64,000 nucleotides of DNA from Leptolyngbya sp. SIOISBB (GCA_010671905.1 JAAHII010000001.1:5642001-5706000), one strand, 5' to 3'. Shown: positions 1-9,633, numbered from the stretch's first letter. Notes: generated by a model from the letters alone, not told the origin. Program-made: numbers and translations.

Positions 1-1
1 T

Positions 2-286
2 TGCTTTTTGGCTGATATCACTACCGAATCATTCATACCGGTAGAGGCGGCTGCAGACGCGTTGGTGATGTCAGAAGATGTTGAGTGGGTGCCTACAACA
101 CTGTCGCGTTTGTATCAGACCGAGGCTGCTGACGCTGGCGAATATTGCGGTGCGCCCCTGATCACCTTGTCAATTGACAACGCCGCGCAACTCTTTGCCT
201 CCACCATTCCGTTTGGGACGGGTGGGGCCAATACTCTGGTCGTTCTTTGGACTGCTGATCCGCGGGGGGCTAAACCTGCAGACTGA
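2..286 (+). CDS. C-terminal part of a protein cut by the left window edge (unknown)
   Basis: The reading frame is open from base 2 to a TGA at 284-286, so any real gene begins outside the window. About 94 residues are visible. They are mixed polar/hydrophobic, with one cysteine and no motif or membrane segment that I recognise. A TTG at position 8 could serve as a start but has no clear ribosome-binding site before it. The gene would converge on map, whose stop lies 35 bases away. It could be a chance open frame; I assign no function. Confidence 0.35.
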   Translation, partial: CFLADITTESFIPVEAAADALVMSEDVEWVPTTLSRLYQTEAADAGEYCGAPLITLSIDNAAQLFASTIPFGTGGANTLVVLWTADPRGAKPAD

Positions 287-320
287 TGATTCAGAGCCGG
301 CGGCTGGTATGGCCACTACT

Positions 321-1157
321 TTAGGACGCCAAGCGATCGCGATCCGTCAAAATTTCATAGCCGGTATCTGTCACTAACACCGTGTGTTCAAACTGAGCCG
401 ATAGAGAGCGATCCAGAGTGACGACCGTCCAGCGATCGCTAAGGGTGCGAGTGTGCTTGCCCTTCGCATTCAAAATTGGCTCAATGGCCAGGGTCATCCC
501 CGATTCCAAGCGAATATTCGGTAACTGGCGCGTGCGAAAATTAAACACTGACGGGGGTTCGTGCAAGTTACGGCCAACTCCATGACCAACATAGTTTTCC
601 ACAATGCTGAAATCTGCTGCTTTTGCGACATCTTCAATGGCTCCAGCAATATCCATTAACGTGTTGCCCGCTTTCACCTGTTCAATACCCGCGTAGAGCG
701 CCGCCTCTGCAGTGTTAATCAGGCGCTGGGCCTCTGTCGATATCTTACCGATCGGAATGGTGATGCAGGAGTCGCCGTGGAAACCATCGAAATAGGCCCC
801 TGTGTCAACTTTCAGCACATCCCCCGCCCGGATGACTTTGCGTTGACGAGGAATGCCGTGAACCACCTCGTTGTTGAGACAAGCACAAATACTAGCGGGA
901 AACCCGTGATACCCCTTGAAGCTAGGCGTCGCGCCCATTTCTCGAATACGGGCTTCGGCATAGGCATCCAGATCGGCCGTGGTCATACCCGGTTCTACCC
1001 GCTGCGAAATTTCGTGGAGAACTGTAGCCACGATTCGCGCTGCTTGGCGCATAGTGGCAATCTCAGCATCGTTTTTCAGCTCAATCCCCTTCACTCGACG
1101 TCGTTTAGGACTGCTTTGGGGATTTGGACGGGAAAGGAGTTGGGACAGCAAATTCAT
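321..1157 (-). CDS. map: Type I methionine aminopeptidase
   Basis: Removes the initiator methionine from nascent proteins in the cytoplasm using a dinuclear metal centre. All five family metal ligands are visible: Asp118 (VDTG), Asp129 (GDS), His192 (GHGVGR), Glu226 (AIEP) and Glu257 (FEH). The ATG at 1157 is preferred over a TTG fifteen bases further upstream. This gives 278 residues, with a basic N-terminal extension of about 25 residues (PKRRR) before the catalytic fold. The extension resembles one of the longer MetAP paralogues that cyanobacteria carry. The gene points away from the rplS block. Confidence 0.95.
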   Translation of the reverse strand: MNLLSQLLSRPNPQSSPKRRRVKGIELKNDAEIATMRQAARIVATVLHEISQRVEPGMTTADLDAYAEARIREMGATPSFKGYHGFPASICACLNNEVVHGIPRQRKVIRAGDVLKVDTGAYFDGFHGDSCITIPIGKISTEAQRLINTAEAALYAGIEQVKAGNTLMDIAGAIEDVAKAADFSIVENYVGHGVGRNLHEPPSVFNFRTRQLPNIRLESGMTLAIEPILNAKGKHTRTLSDRWTVVTLDRSLSAQFEHTVLVTDTGYEILTDRDRLAS

Positions 1158-1575
1158 ATAACTTATGTGCAATCTTAAAAACTCAGCGTCTGGTTATTGA
1201 GATCGCTGTTTCATCGCCCTATCTGGATCGACACAGAAGGTTTATACCGAAAAACCAGAGCCGCATGGTGAGCTATACAACTCACTTAGAGAGTAGTGTA
1301 ACTTGAGAGGTCGGTGTTCTGTGCTTGACCGCTGCTTCGAGACGGGTTTAGCAATCGCCTTCTAATTGATCGCGGTTCGATATTGTTCAACGCTCGTGGC
1401 TGAACGAAAGGTTAGGTAATGTTGCCGTTCGGGAGGGGCCAATCATCTCCATGACGACAGCTTCTCGGGCCAATCTCCTTCAAAGACCTCAAAGCTCGCA
1501 ATTCTTTTTGGTCAGGGCTAGACACAAGCAAACTACTTGTCCTAGTATTAAAGACTGTGCGCTTTTCCAAATATC

Positions 1576-1938
1576 ATGAATGCCGAACAAGCTATTCGTT
1601 CGCTAGAAGCGGACTACATTAAGACAGATCTTCCTGACATTTACGTGGGTGACACTATCCGCGTGGGTGTTCGCATTCAGGAAGGGGGTAAAGAACGAGT
1701 TCAGCCCTATGAAGGTACAGTCATTGCTAAGCGTGGTGGCGGTATTAATGAAGCGATTACGGTTCGAAAGATCTTTCAGGGCGTCGGCGTTGAGCGAGTG
1801 TTTTTGGTTCACGCGCCGCTGATTGCGAATATCAAGGTTTTGCGTCGGGGTAAGGCTCGTCGGGCCAAGCTGTACTACCTGCGCGATCGCGTCGGTAAAG
1901 CAACCCGCCTGAAACAGCGATTTGACCGCAGTCTCTAA
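1576..1938 (+). CDS. rplS: 50S ribosomal protein L19
   Basis: Large-subunit protein at the interface with the 30S subunit. The 120 residues match the bacterial family length and carry its hallmarks: [19 protein letters not shown] near residues 25-45, then the glycine-rich [14 protein letters not shown] segment and a basic C-terminus ([15 protein letters not shown]). It opens the translation block and is followed within 55 bases by tRNA-Trp and then secE. That order (rplS, trnW, secE, nusG) is usual in cyanobacteria. Confidence 0.97.
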   Translation: MNAEQAIRSLEADYIKTDLPDIYVGDTIRVGVRIQEGGKERVQPYEGTVIAKRGGGINEAITVRKIFQGVGVERVFLVHAPLIANIKVLRRGKARRAKLYYLRDRVGKATRLKQRFDRSL

Positions 1939-1991
1939 GGGCAAGGCCAGGTTATCCGTGATAGCATAAGAGCCCTGCGGGGCTTCCACAT

Positions 1992-2064
1992 GCGTCCTTA
2001 GTTCAGTTGGTAGAACGCAGGTCTCCAAAACCTGATGTCCGGGGTTCGAGTCCTCGAGGGCGCG
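1992..2064 (+). tRNA. trnW: tRNA-Trp (anticodon CCA)
   Basis: A complete cloverleaf can be drawn. The acceptor stem GCGTCCT pairs with AGGGCGC (one G-T). The D stem is GTTC/GAAC. The anticodon stem CAGGT/ACCTG encloses the loop CTCCAAA, so the anticodon is CCA. The T arm is CGGGG-TTCGAGT-CCTCG. The discriminator base is G and CCA is not encoded. Its position between rplS and secE is typical of cyanobacteria. Confidence 0.96.
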
Positions 2065-2084
2065 CTGGGCGAATAGCATCACTG

Positions 2085-2116
2085 ACCCAAAGGTTTTGCC
2101 CGCAAAATCTTTGGGT
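2085..2116 (+). terminator. Hairpin after tRNA-Trp
   Basis: Two 15-base arms (2085-2099 and 2102-2116) pair with a single G-T wobble and almost no loop. Only a short T-rich tail (TTGA) follows. The hairpin may be a weak terminator or a processing signal separating tRNA-Trp from the secE message. Confidence 0.55.
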
Positions 2117-2197
2117 TTGATGATGTTTTAGCGGTGATGGGTTTTGGTAAGAGCGGCCGTTGGCTGGTTTCGATTTTGGACTTTATAGGGCGATCGC

Positions 2198-2443
2198 GTG
2201 GCTAAGAAAGAAGCTGAAAAAAAGGAAAGTGCTCCTGAGGCGTCGGTAAAGCAGTCCACCTCAAGCACGAATGCTGTGGCTTTCTTGAAAGGCACTAAAG
2301 ATGAGTTGGCAAAAGTCGTTTGGCCTTCTCGTCAGCAACTTATTAGCGAATCCGCAGCAGTTATTTTAATGGTGAGCCTTTCAGCAACCTTGATCTATTT
2401 GATCGATCAATTGTTTGGCTGGGCATCTAGGCAGGTATTCTAA
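2198..2443 (+). CDS. secE: Preprotein translocase subunit SecE
   Basis: Small essential subunit of the SecYEG protein-conducting channel in the plasma and thylakoid membranes. It has 81 residues: a lysine-rich soluble N-terminus, the conserved amphipathic segment KDELAKVVWPSRQQL (about residues 34-48), and one membrane helix (about 52-72). This is the short single-span form usual in cyanobacteria. The start is a GTG. The stop codon abuts the nusG ATG, so the two are translationally linked. Confidence 0.96.
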   Translation: MAKKEAEKKESAPEASVKQSTSSTNAVAFLKGTKDELAKVVWPSRQQLISESAAVILMVSLSATLIYLIDQLFGWASRQVF

Positions 2444-3079
2444 ATGGTTTCAGAAGCAGACTTTAACGCCGATCAAGACTTCGAGCACGCTGAAGAAGGT
2501 GAAGGACAGAAGAAGAAACCCGCTCGGTGGTATGCCGTGCAGGTGGCGTCGGGCTGTGAAAAGAAAGTCAAAGCAAGCTTAGAGCAGCGTCTAAAAACGC
2601 TGGATGTGGCTGACAAGGTGTTGCAGATTGAAATCCCGCAGACGCCGGTCAAAAAGGTGCGCAAAGATGGTACCCATACTAATGCGGAAGAGAAGGTCTT
2701 TCCGGGCTATGTGCTGATTCGCATGACCATGGATGATGAAGCTTGGCAGGTGATTAAAAATACCCCCCATGTGATCAACTTTGTCGGTGCTGAACAGCGT
2801 CGCGCTTATGGGCGAGGGCGTGGACATGTGAAGCCAATGCCACTGGGTCGTTCTGAGGTTGAGCGGATCTTCAAGCAGGCTCAAGAACAGCAACCGGTGG
2901 TCAAGGTGGATATGGAAGCGGGCGATCGCATCTCGGTGCTGTCGGGTCCCTTCAAAGACTTCGAAGGGGAAGTGATCGAAGTCAGCCCCGAGCGTAGTAA
3001 GCTCAAGGCTTTGCTCTCCATCTTCGGGCGTGATACCCCGGTGGAACTAGAGTTTAATCAGGTACAAAAAGAGAGTTGA
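2444..3079 (+). CDS. nusG: Transcription termination/antitermination factor NusG
   Basis: Binds RNA polymerase and modulates pausing, Rho-dependent termination and transcription-translation coupling. An acidic N-terminal extension (residues 1-25) precedes the NGN domain, which has WYAVQVASGCEKKV and FPGYVLIRM. A KOW domain follows, with GDRISVLSGPFKDFEGEV (about 162-179). Length 211 is normal for cyanobacteria, whose NusG carries such an extension. It follows secE with no gap and precedes rplK by 3 bases. Confidence 0.97.
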   Translation: MVSEADFNADQDFEHAEEGEGQKKKPARWYAVQVASGCEKKVKASLEQRLKTLDVADKVLQIEIPQTPVKKVRKDGTHTNAEEKVFPGYVLIRMTMDDEAWQVIKNTPHVINFVGAEQRRAYGRGRGHVKPMPLGRSEVERIFKQAQEQQPVVKVDMEAGDRISVLSGPFKDFEGEVIEVSPERSKLKALLSIFGRDTPVELEFNQVQKES

Positions 3080-3082
3080 TCG

Positions 3083-3508
3083 ATGGCAAAAAAGGTAGTT
3101 GCACTGATTAAGTTGGCGATTCCTGCCGGAAAAGCCAACCCAGCGCCACCCATCGGCCCTGCACTGGGCCAACATGGCGTCAATATTATGGCGTTCTGCA
3201 AAGAATACAACGCTAAAACCGCTGATAAAGTCGGTCTGGTGGTGCCGGTAGAGATTTCGGTTTTTGAAGACCGGAGTTTCACCTTCATCCTGAAGACTCC
3301 ACCGGCTTCCGTGCTGATCAAAAAAGCGATCGGCATCGAAAAAGGGTCAGGTCAACCCAATAAGGATAAGGTTGGCTCGATTACCCGTGCTCAACTTAAA
3401 GAGATCGCGGAAACTAAAATGCCCGATCTGAATGCCAACGATGTTGAAGCAGCGATGCGCATTGTTGAAGGGACTGCCCGCAACATGGGGGTCACGGTTG
3501 CGGACTAG
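3083..3508 (+). CDS. rplK: 50S ribosomal protein L11
   Basis: Part of the GTPase-associated centre of the large subunit. The 141 residues carry the diagnostic N-terminal [21 protein letters not shown] segment, and the C-terminal rRNA-binding part ends in [11 protein letters not shown]. It begins 3 bases after nusG and is co-transcribed with it. About 90 bases separate it from rplA, which has its own ribosome-binding site. Confidence 0.98.
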   Translation: MAKKVVALIKLAIPAGKANPAPPIGPALGQHGVNIMAFCKEYNAKTADKVGLVVPVEISVFEDRSFTFILKTPPASVLIKKAIGIEKGSGQPNKDKVGSITRAQLKEIAETKMPDLNANDVEAAMRIVEGTARNMGVTVAD

Positions 3509-3597
3509 GTAGGTAAAAGGGCGATTTGCGATCGCTCATGTGTTCATTTAGTGGGGGAGAGGGTTCTCTTCGTTAGCACCCCAAGGAGATTTAAACC

Positions 3598-4314
3598 ATG
3601 GCCAAGAAAGTTTCTAAACGCCTCAGAGCATCACTTGAAAAGGTTGAAGACCGTCCGTACGAACCGCTCGAAGCATTGACATTGCTGAAAGAGACTGCGA
3701 CCGCTAAATTCCCTGAATCCGCTGAGGCGCACATTCGTCTGGGTATTGATCCCAAGTACACTGACCAGCAACTGCGGACAACGGTTATCCTGCCGAAGGG
3801 GACTGGTCAGACTGTTCGAGTGGCGGTAATTGCCCGAGGGGAAAAAGTTGCTGAAGCCACTAACGCAGGTGCCGATTTATCCGGTTCTGAAGAATTGATT
3901 GATGACATTCAGAAAGGGATGATGGATTTTGATGTCCTGATTGCCACGCCAGACATGATGCCGAAAATCGCTAAGCTGGGTCGTTTGCTTGGCCCCCGTG
4001 GCTTGATGCCTTCGCCTAAAGGGGGCACCGTGACCACAGATCTACCCAAAGCTATTGAGGAATTCAAAGCGGGTAAACTCGAGTTCCGAGCTGATAAGAG
4101 CGGCATTGTTCATGTGCAGTTTGGCAAGGCTGGCTTTGATCCCCAAGATTTATTGACCAACTTGAAGGCGCTACAGGAGTGTGTTGATCGCAACAAGCCA
4201 ACAGGCGCTAAGGGGCGATATTGGCGGACGATGTATGTGTCTGCTACAATGGGTCCCTCAATCGAAATTGATATTAGCGCTCTGCGGGACTATAAGTTGG
4301 CAGATGCTGAATAG
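3598..4314 (+). CDS. rplA: 50S ribosomal protein L1
   Basis: L1-stalk protein, involved in release of deacylated tRNA from the E site; in bacteria it also represses its own operon. Its 238 residues contain the family signature around [19 protein letters not shown] (about residues 128-146) and the end motif [19 protein letters not shown] strong AAGGAG precedes the ATG. It is the last gene before the hairpin at 4486. Confidence 0.97.
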   Translation: MAKKVSKRLRASLEKVEDRPYEPLEALTLLKETATAKFPESAEAHIRLGIDPKYTDQQLRTTVILPKGTGQTVRVAVIARGEKVAEATNAGADLSGSEELIDDIQKGMMDFDVLIATPDMMPKIAKLGRLLGPRGLMPSPKGGTVTTDLPKAIEEFKAGKLEFRADKSGIVHVQFGKAGFDPQDLLTNLKALQECVDRNKPTGAKGRYWRTMYVSATMGPSIEIDISALRDYKLADAE

Positions 4315-4485
4315 GTTTAGTTTTTTGTTGTGATTTGGGGTAGCGCTACGGATACCAATTCAATTTCCAATTGAATCAGTAACTGAAGACAGTAGGCCGT
4401 ATGACATAAGTCCTACCGAGGTTTAGATCAGCTTAACCAAATTCGTTTGCTATTTGATGTAGCAATCGTTGAGGATGAGTCCTGA

Positions 4486-4512
4486 AGCCTCGGTGTTCAC
4501 CGGGGCTTTTTC
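4486..4512 (+). terminator. Intrinsic terminator or attenuator between rplA and rplJ
   Basis: A 10-base-pair GC-rich stem (4486-4495 with 4498-4507) is followed by five T residues. It lies in a 270-base leader before rplJ, where many bacteria have an L10(L12)4-binding autoregulatory leader. A second small hairpin (8 bp, 4358-4376) lies upstream. The structure may end the secE-rplA message or attenuate rplJL; sequence alone does not separate these. Confidence 0.75.
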
Positions 4513-4585
4513 AATGTTTGGCCACCCGACGAGACAAAAAGCTGATTGACGACTGGCTCTCAACCCAAAAGGAGGTGAGACCGAA

Positions 4586-5152
4586 ATGGGTAGAACGCTT
4601 GAAAACAAAAAGGAGATTGTGGCAGGGCTGAAGGAGCTTTTAAGCGAAGCTCAATTGGCTATGGTGGTTGACTTTAAAGGTCTATCAGTAGCTGAGATCT
4701 CAGAACTGCGCAATCGCCTACGCGAAAAAGGCGCAATCTGCAAAGTGACTAAAAACACGCTGATGCGGATTGCTGTCGAAAACGACGAAAACTGGCAGCC
4801 GATGACGCAGTTCCTTCAGGACTCGTCAGCATTTTTGCTGGTTCAAGATGATTTGGGTGGGGCGATTAAAGCCTACAAGTCCTTCCAGAAAGACACCAAG
4901 AAGACAGAACTTCGCGGTGGCGTCATGGAAGGTCGGGCTTTAACGACGGCTGAATTAGACGCCATCACTGAACTGCCGACCAAGGAAGAACTGATTGCGC
5001 GCATTGCGGGTGCAATCAATGCGGTTCCGACCAAGCTGGCAGTGGGTACCAATGCTGTACCGAAGAAATTGGCAGTGGGTATCAAAGAAGTTCCAGCTTC
5101 TCTGGTGCGGGCTGTCAAAGCCGTATCCGAAAAAGACCAAGACGCTGCATAG
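4586..5152 (+). CDS. rplJ: 50S ribosomal protein L10
   Basis: Base of the ribosomal stalk; anchors L7/L12 dimers. It begins with the typical N-terminal Lys/Glu-rich segment and contains GLSVAEISELRNRLR and KVTKNTLMRIA (about residues 34-67). The C-terminal L7/L12-binding helix follows. At 188 residues it is slightly longer than usual. Near residues 145-170 an internal near-repeat (AVPTKLAVGTN, AVPKKLAVGIK) makes up the extra length, consistent with a small internal duplication. A strong AAGGAGGTG precedes the ATG. Confidence 0.96.
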   Translation: MGRTLENKKEIVAGLKELLSEAQLAMVVDFKGLSVAEISELRNRLREKGAICKVTKNTLMRIAVENDENWQPMTQFLQDSSAFLLVQDDLGGAIKAYKSFQKDTKKTELRGGVMEGRALTTAELDAITELPTKEELIARIAGAINAVPTKLAVGTNAVPKKLAVGIKEVPASLVRAVKAVSEKDQDAA

Positions 5153-5222
5153 CCTGGTCTTTGTTTGATTTGACCAACCGTTTCGTGACTGATGTTCGCG
5201 ATTTGTACTTAGGAGAGACCTC

Positions 5223-5630
5223 ATGTCTGCAAAAACTGATCAAATTCTCGAAGAGTTGAAATCCCTGTCCTTATTGGAAGCTTCTGAGCTGGTTACGCAG
5301 ATCGAAGAAGCCTTTGGTGTTGATGCTTCCGCTTCTGGTGGCGGCGGCATGATGATGATGCCTGGTATGATGCCCGGTGCTCCTGCCGGTGGTGACGCTG
5401 AGCCCGAAGAAGAAAAGACTGAGTTTGACGTGGTTCTGGAAGAAGTTCCCTCTGACAAGAAGATCGCTATCCTCAAGGTGGTACGTGGTCTGACTGGCTT
5501 GGGGCTGAAAGAAGCTAAAGAAATCGTTGAATCTGCCCCCAAAGCGATCAAAGAAGGCGTGTCTAAGGACGATGCCGAAGACGCTAAGAAGCAGTTAGAA
5601 GACGCTGGTGCTAAGGTTGCTCTCAAGTAA
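5223..5630 (+). CDS. rplL: 50S ribosomal protein L7/L12
   Basis: Stalk protein that recruits translation factors. The N-terminal dimerisation helices (residues 1-35) are followed by a flexible hinge rich in Gly, Met and Ala with two Met-Pro-Gly repeats. The conserved C-terminal domain contains [10 protein letters not shown] and [20 protein letters not shown]. Length is 135, a little over the usual 120-130 because of the Met-rich hinge. It is cotranscribed with rplJ and terminated at 5670. Confidence 0.97.
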   Translation: MSAKTDQILEELKSLSLLEASELVTQIEEAFGVDASASGGGGMMMMPGMMPGAPAGGDAEPEEEKTEFDVVLEEVPSDKKIAILKVVRGLTGLGLKEAKEIVESAPKAIKEGVSKDDAEDAKKQLEDAGAKVALK

Positions 5631-5669
5631 CTAGCTGTTGCTTTGAATACCTCCTAATCAATTAAGTAG

Positions 5670-5701
5670 CCCCACAGTCATCACATGACTGTGGGGTTTT
5701 T
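5670..5701 (+). terminator. Intrinsic terminator of the rplJ-rplL operon
   Basis: A perfect 12-base-pair stem (5670-5681 with 5685-5696) has a three-base loop and is followed by TTTTT. It lies 40 bases after the rplL stop and is the cleanest terminator in the window. Confidence 0.95.
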
Positions 5702-6354
5702 ATTGGCACCAGTTTGGGATCGAGCTGAGACATATGGCAGTGGAAGCCTTAGTGAGGACATTCTGGAGCAACCATTCATATGCAGGACCAATTCTTTGAG
5801 AGGAGTGCGATCAATTTTCCTGTAGTCTTCGCTCAACTGAGCTTCCTGGAGCAGAATTGAAGCCAACTTAGTATGTGTAACCTTGGCTTTGCAGAATCGA
5901 TATAGCAGAGTTCAGAGTGCAAATTACCCTGAGGGAAGGGCACTAGACGCGCAGCAGCTTTTCAAAGAGTAGCCGGTGATTTTCTAGAGCTGTGTAAGGT
6001 TTTCATATTGCTCGTCCAAATTCGTAGCGATTGGTGAACAAGTCCATTACGGTGTCATGCATCAAAACGGATTTGGAGAAGCAGATAGTTGTGCGGGCCA
6101 AGCATTTAATGCATATCCGCAGGTCTAGGACTACCTTTTGCGGAATATGGCTATGAATGTTGGATTAGGACAGTATGGAGCTGAAGCGCGTTGATAAGTA
6201 TTGCGTGCCAATCCAAAGGTCCTAACTAAGTCTTGCCATAGTCAAAATATCTGACTCCTGTATTTAACGATATCCATCTGCACATTGGTGACGATAGACG
6301 ACACGTTTTGAACATGGCTGGTAAGGTAACAAGGAGCGAAAGAACAGCGATCGC
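5702..6354. other. 650-base spacer without a recognisable gene
   Basis: Only short open frames with no family resemblance are present on either strand. It lies between the rplL terminator and the small membrane protein gene. It may hold gene debris, but I recognise no motif. Confidence 0.5.
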
Positions 6355-6729
6355 ATGCAGCACTTTAAGAAAAAGCTACGCGGTGGCGTTTTGGTGGGCG
6401 TGGGCTACATGCTGTCGCCGCTTTCGTGGTGGAATGATGTGTTTTTTAACCTGCCGATCGCGCTCGTGTTGGGCTACATCGCTAGTTGGTTGCACCCGGG
6501 CTGGTTTGTACCGGGGACACTGGCCGGTTACTGGCTCTCCAATGTGGCGGGGATGGTGATGATGCAGTTTGGTGCGACGGACATCTTGCTCGCCAACGAC
6601 CAACGTAATGCGCGGCGAGATTTGCTGATTGGCTTTGGTAGTTCCACACTGTATACCCTGGGTGTCGTGACTTTGGTGTACTGGCACGTGCTAGAAATAC
6701 CTTCGTTTTTAGAAAATTTGAGTCCGTAG
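6355..6729 (+). CDS. Small membrane protein of a conserved cyanobacterial type
   Basis: The protein has 124 residues. The N-terminus is basic (KKKLRGG) and is followed by about three hydrophobic segments (roughly 10-50, 50-75 and 90-112). It has a Trp-rich motif, SPLSWWNDVFFNLP, in the first part. The composition and this motif resemble a conserved hypothetical cyanobacterial membrane protein, but no function is known to me. The ATG overlaps a GCGATCGC octamer. It converges on the FutB-like permease gene. Confidence 0.7.
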   Translation: MQHFKKKLRGGVLVGVGYMLSPLSWWNDVFFNLPIALVLGYIASWLHPGWFVPGTLAGYWLSNVAGMVMMQFGATDILLANDQRNARRDLLIGFGSSTLYTLGVVTLVYWHVLEIPSFLENLSP

Positions 6730-6772
6730 AAAAGCAGGCTGTACCAACCGATGAGCAAACCCTCGAGGTTCG

Positions 6773-8488
6773 TTACTCAGCGTCGGTATACTGACGACTG
6801 CGGGTAATGCGGTAGCTCAGCAAAATCACCGGCATAATCCCCACCACGAGAATCGCGAGGGCGGGGGCGGCAGCATCGACTAGTCGCTCATCTGACGCAT
6901 ATTGGAAAACTCGCACCGCTAGCGTGTCGAAGTTGAATGGACGAATCACCATCGTTGCGGGCAGTTCTTTCATCACATCGACAAAGACCAGTGTCGCTGC
7001 GGTGAGGAGACTACCGGTAAGTAAGGGGGCATGCACTTGGGTCAAGGTTTGGGTGGGGGTGTTGCCCAAACAGCGGGAGGCGTCATCCAGCGTGGGGCGA
7101 ATTTTGGTGAGTCCCGCTTGTATCGTACTGATGGCGATCGCCAGAAATCTCACTAAATAGGCAAACACAAGCGCCGCCACCGTACCACTTAACAGAAGTC
7201 CGGTTGGGACACCCAACCACTGTTCTGAAAGTTGGGAAATGGCGTTGTCCAAGCGACCCACGGGCACCAAGATGCCAACGGCAATGACCGCCCCCGGCAC
7301 CGCATATCCCAAGGCCGCTACCTGGACGCCAAACCGAACTCCAGAACTCGGTTGTAGCCGTGCCCCATAGGCCAAAACCAGCGCCAGCACAATGCCCAAT
7401 CCGGCGGTCACCCCTGACAGAATCAGACTGTGGGTAGCCAATTCAAAAAACTCTCGATTGAGAGATTTGTCCAGATTGGTCAGGGTCATCCACAACAGCA
7501 ACATTGCGGGTAGCAGCAACCCTAGCGCAATCGGCAGCGCACAGGCCAATAGAGCGGCAATCGCCCGAGCCCCCTGTAAGGAAAATTGGGACACACTCGG
7601 CTGACTGCCCACCCCCTGATAGTAACGAGCCTGCCGCCGAGAAAATCGCTCCAGCACAATCAGCACCGCGATGAACAGTAGCAACATGCTGGCTAGCTGA
7701 GTTGCCGCGAGCCGCTCTCCCATGCCGAACCAAGTCCGATAAATGCCCGTCGTAAACGTGGGCACGCTGAAATACTCAACCGTACCAAAGTCGTTCAACG
7801 TCTCCATCAGCGCCAGAGCCGTACCTGCCGCGATCGCGGGGCGAGCCAAAGGCAATGCTACCTTCCAAAAACTGCTCCAGGGGCTACAGCCTAGAGAACG
7901 ACTGGCTTCTAGCGTGCAAAGAGACTGTTCTTGAAAGGCCACTCGCGCCAACATATAGACATAGGGATATAACACCAGACTGAACAAGACGATCGCTCCC
8001 GGCAGCGATCGCACATCCGGGAACCAATAATCGCTGGCGGTTTTCCAGCCAAATGCGTTACGCAAGCCCGTTTGTATCGGGCCGAAATATTCCAAGAAGT
8101 CCGTGTACGTATAGGCCAGCAAATAAGAGGGCGCGGCTAACGGCAGCAGCAAAGCCCATTCAAAAATATGACTCCCGGGAAATCGACACATCGTGACAAG
8201 CCAAGCCGTACTCACGCCCAGCACCAACACCCCAGCACCGACACCCACCATTAGCCCTAGGGAATTCGTCACATAAATGGGCAGCACCGTCGTCGCTAAA
8301 TGCTGCCAAATATCGCTGGAAGACTCATCGCCAACATGGCTAAAGGCACTAAACAGCACTGATAACAGTGGCATTGAAATCAATAGAGCAATCAGCAGCA
8401 CCCCAACCGACCATCCCGAAATCAAGGAACGGCGACGTTGTGGTCGTTGTGGTAACATCTGAATTTTGACAGTCGTCGGATGAGCCAT
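6773..8488 (-). CDS. futB: Iron(III) ABC transporter permease, FutB/FbpB type
   Basis: Inner-membrane permease that moves ferric iron delivered by a periplasmic FutA-type protein, powered by FutC. Its 571 residues contain two fused permease halves of about six helices each. Each half carries an EAA-type cytoplasmic loop that contacts the ATPase: EASRSLGCSPWSSFWKVALP near 190-215 and DDASRCLGNTPTQTL near 470-485. Length and two-fold architecture match this family. No binding protein or ATPase gene is adjacent, as is common for fut genes in cyanobacteria. I saw no convincing Fur box upstream. Confidence 0.87.
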   Translation of the reverse strand: MAHPTTVKIQMLPQRPQRRRSLISGWSVGVLLIALLISMPLLSVLFSAFSHVGDESSSDIWQHLATTVLPIYVTNSLGLMVGVGAGVLVLGVSTAWLVTMCRFPGSHIFEWALLLPLAAPSYLLAYTYTDFLEYFGPIQTGLRNAFGWKTASDYWFPDVRSLPGAIVLFSLVLYPYVYMLARVAFQEQSLCTLEASRSLGCSPWSSFWKVALPLARPAIAAGTALALMETLNDFGTVEYFSVPTFTTGIYRTWFGMGERLAATQLASMLLLFIAVLIVLERFSRRQARYYQGVGSQPSVSQFSLQGARAIAALLACALPIALGLLLPAMLLLWMTLTNLDKSLNREFFELATHSLILSGVTAGLGIVLALVLAYGARLQPSSGVRFGVQVAALGYAVPGAVIAVGILVPVGRLDNAISQLSEQWLGVPTGLLLSGTVAALVFAYLVRFLAIAISTIQAGLTKIRPTLDDASRCLGNTPTQTLTQVHAPLLTGSLLTAATLVFVDVMKELPATMVIRPFNFDTLAVRVFQYASDERLVDAAAPALAILVVGIMPVILLSYRITRSRQYTDAE

Positions 8489-8677
8489 CTGAGAGCTACT
8501 TTTCTAAAAACTAATTGACAGAGGCAGTTTTGCTAGAGCTTGGCAGCGTTGGGACGGCGGCATTTGCCTCCGTTTTACCAGCTACTATTACTGCTTTAGT
8601 CAGTCATCAAGCGGGCCAGTCTAAACTCTTGGTCTATGGACGATTTAAGCCGGGGGGCGATCTCCCACGAAATATGC

Positions 8678-9443
8678 TTATGCTGCTGAGAGCCGTTTTA
8701 ACGCCTCTAAAGTCAAAGGCTCAGAACTCATGATGTAAATGGCAGAGCCATCTGTAACAGACGAAAAAATATGTAAAAACTGCGGTTCACTACTATCAGG
8801 AGCTGTTAAGGCATAGACTTCACGTCCCGCCTCAGTGAATTCATCACGGAGGTGGACGGTGTATCCTTCATTTCTCAAACCAGCAACAAGGTCTCTCCGG
8901 ACATCGCGAAAGTTACCCGCATCCGGCACGCGTTGACATCCACTGAGACCAAAGCACCCGCCGATCGCACCTGCAGCATGGGGAAAGCCATCGCCATAGC
9001 CCAGCAGCGGCCCCTCATTTTCAAGGGGGGTAAACACGGGGGTGGAGTCGCCGTCCTCGACTGGCAGCTCGTCTGTCGACGGGTCGGTCGTCACTGGAGT
9101 TTGGGGGATTCGTAGGAACCGGGGGGTAATTGAGGGGGTGGGGTTGCCGACTCTGGAGTGACATCTGTTGGCAACAAGGCTGCGGGCTCGCCTACCGATT
9201 GTGCTGATGGCGCTAGGGTTGGTTCAACGACTTGAGATGGTTGTTCTGCAGGGGCCTCTTGTTCTGGCAAGACCACAACTGCAATCTCATCGCTGGGGGG
9301 GGAGCCACTAGCAAATTCTCTTCTTCAGCTTCAGGGCGAGGCATCGGCAGCCACAACATGGCACTGTGAGCAATGGCGGAAAGGACAACAACGGTAGCGA
9401 AAACAATGACTGACCGCTTCTTAGGGGGAGAAACCAATTGCAC
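8678..9443 (-). pseudogene. TonB-like single-span envelope protein, broken by two frameshifts
   Basis: Three reading frames join into one plausible protein of about 255 residues. A short basic N-terminus is followed by one membrane span (IVFATVVVLSAIAHSAMLW). Next comes a long Pro/Glu/Ala-rich periplasmic linker and a C-terminal domain of about 110 residues. The frame changes are at a G8 run (9295-9302) and a G5 run (9103-9107); one extra base in each restores continuity. The architecture resembles the larger TonB-like protein at 48665-50050, including the Ser-x3-His pattern in the membrane span. The C-terminus is not an obvious TonB domain. The GTG at 9443 is a guess for the start. It is probably intact in the organism if the runs are sequencing errors. 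Confidence 0.6.
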
Positions 9444-9605
9444 CAACCTGACAGGCTCCAAGCTGCACTGCGCTCCACCACCCACAAAAATCCAGATAGC
9501 TGAGAGCAATTCTCTTGGAGAATAATACCCTTAATGGCAGTCGCTTGCAATAAAAATCGTCTCTAAAGACGACGAGGCTAAACCGTTTGGCTGGTGATAT
9601 CGCAG

Positions 9606-9633
9606 AAGTCGGAAGTCGGAAGTCGGAAGTCGG
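9606..9633 (+). repeat. Heptanucleotide tandem repeat, four copies
   Basis: Four perfect copies of AAGTCGG lie in the spacer before the small zinc-ribbon gene. Short heptamer repeats of this kind are scattered in many cyanobacterial genomes and vary in copy number. Confidence 0.85.

Noticed and set aside
5681-5866. 61-codon minus-strand frame overlapping the rplL terminator
   Set aside because: It runs into the terminator stem and has no protein-like conservation that I can recognise.
6308-6559. Alternative plus-strand frame overlapping the start of the small membrane protein
   Set aside because: Composition (many Arg, Trp and Ser) is typical of a shifted frame, and the overlapping frame has the conserved membrane protein.
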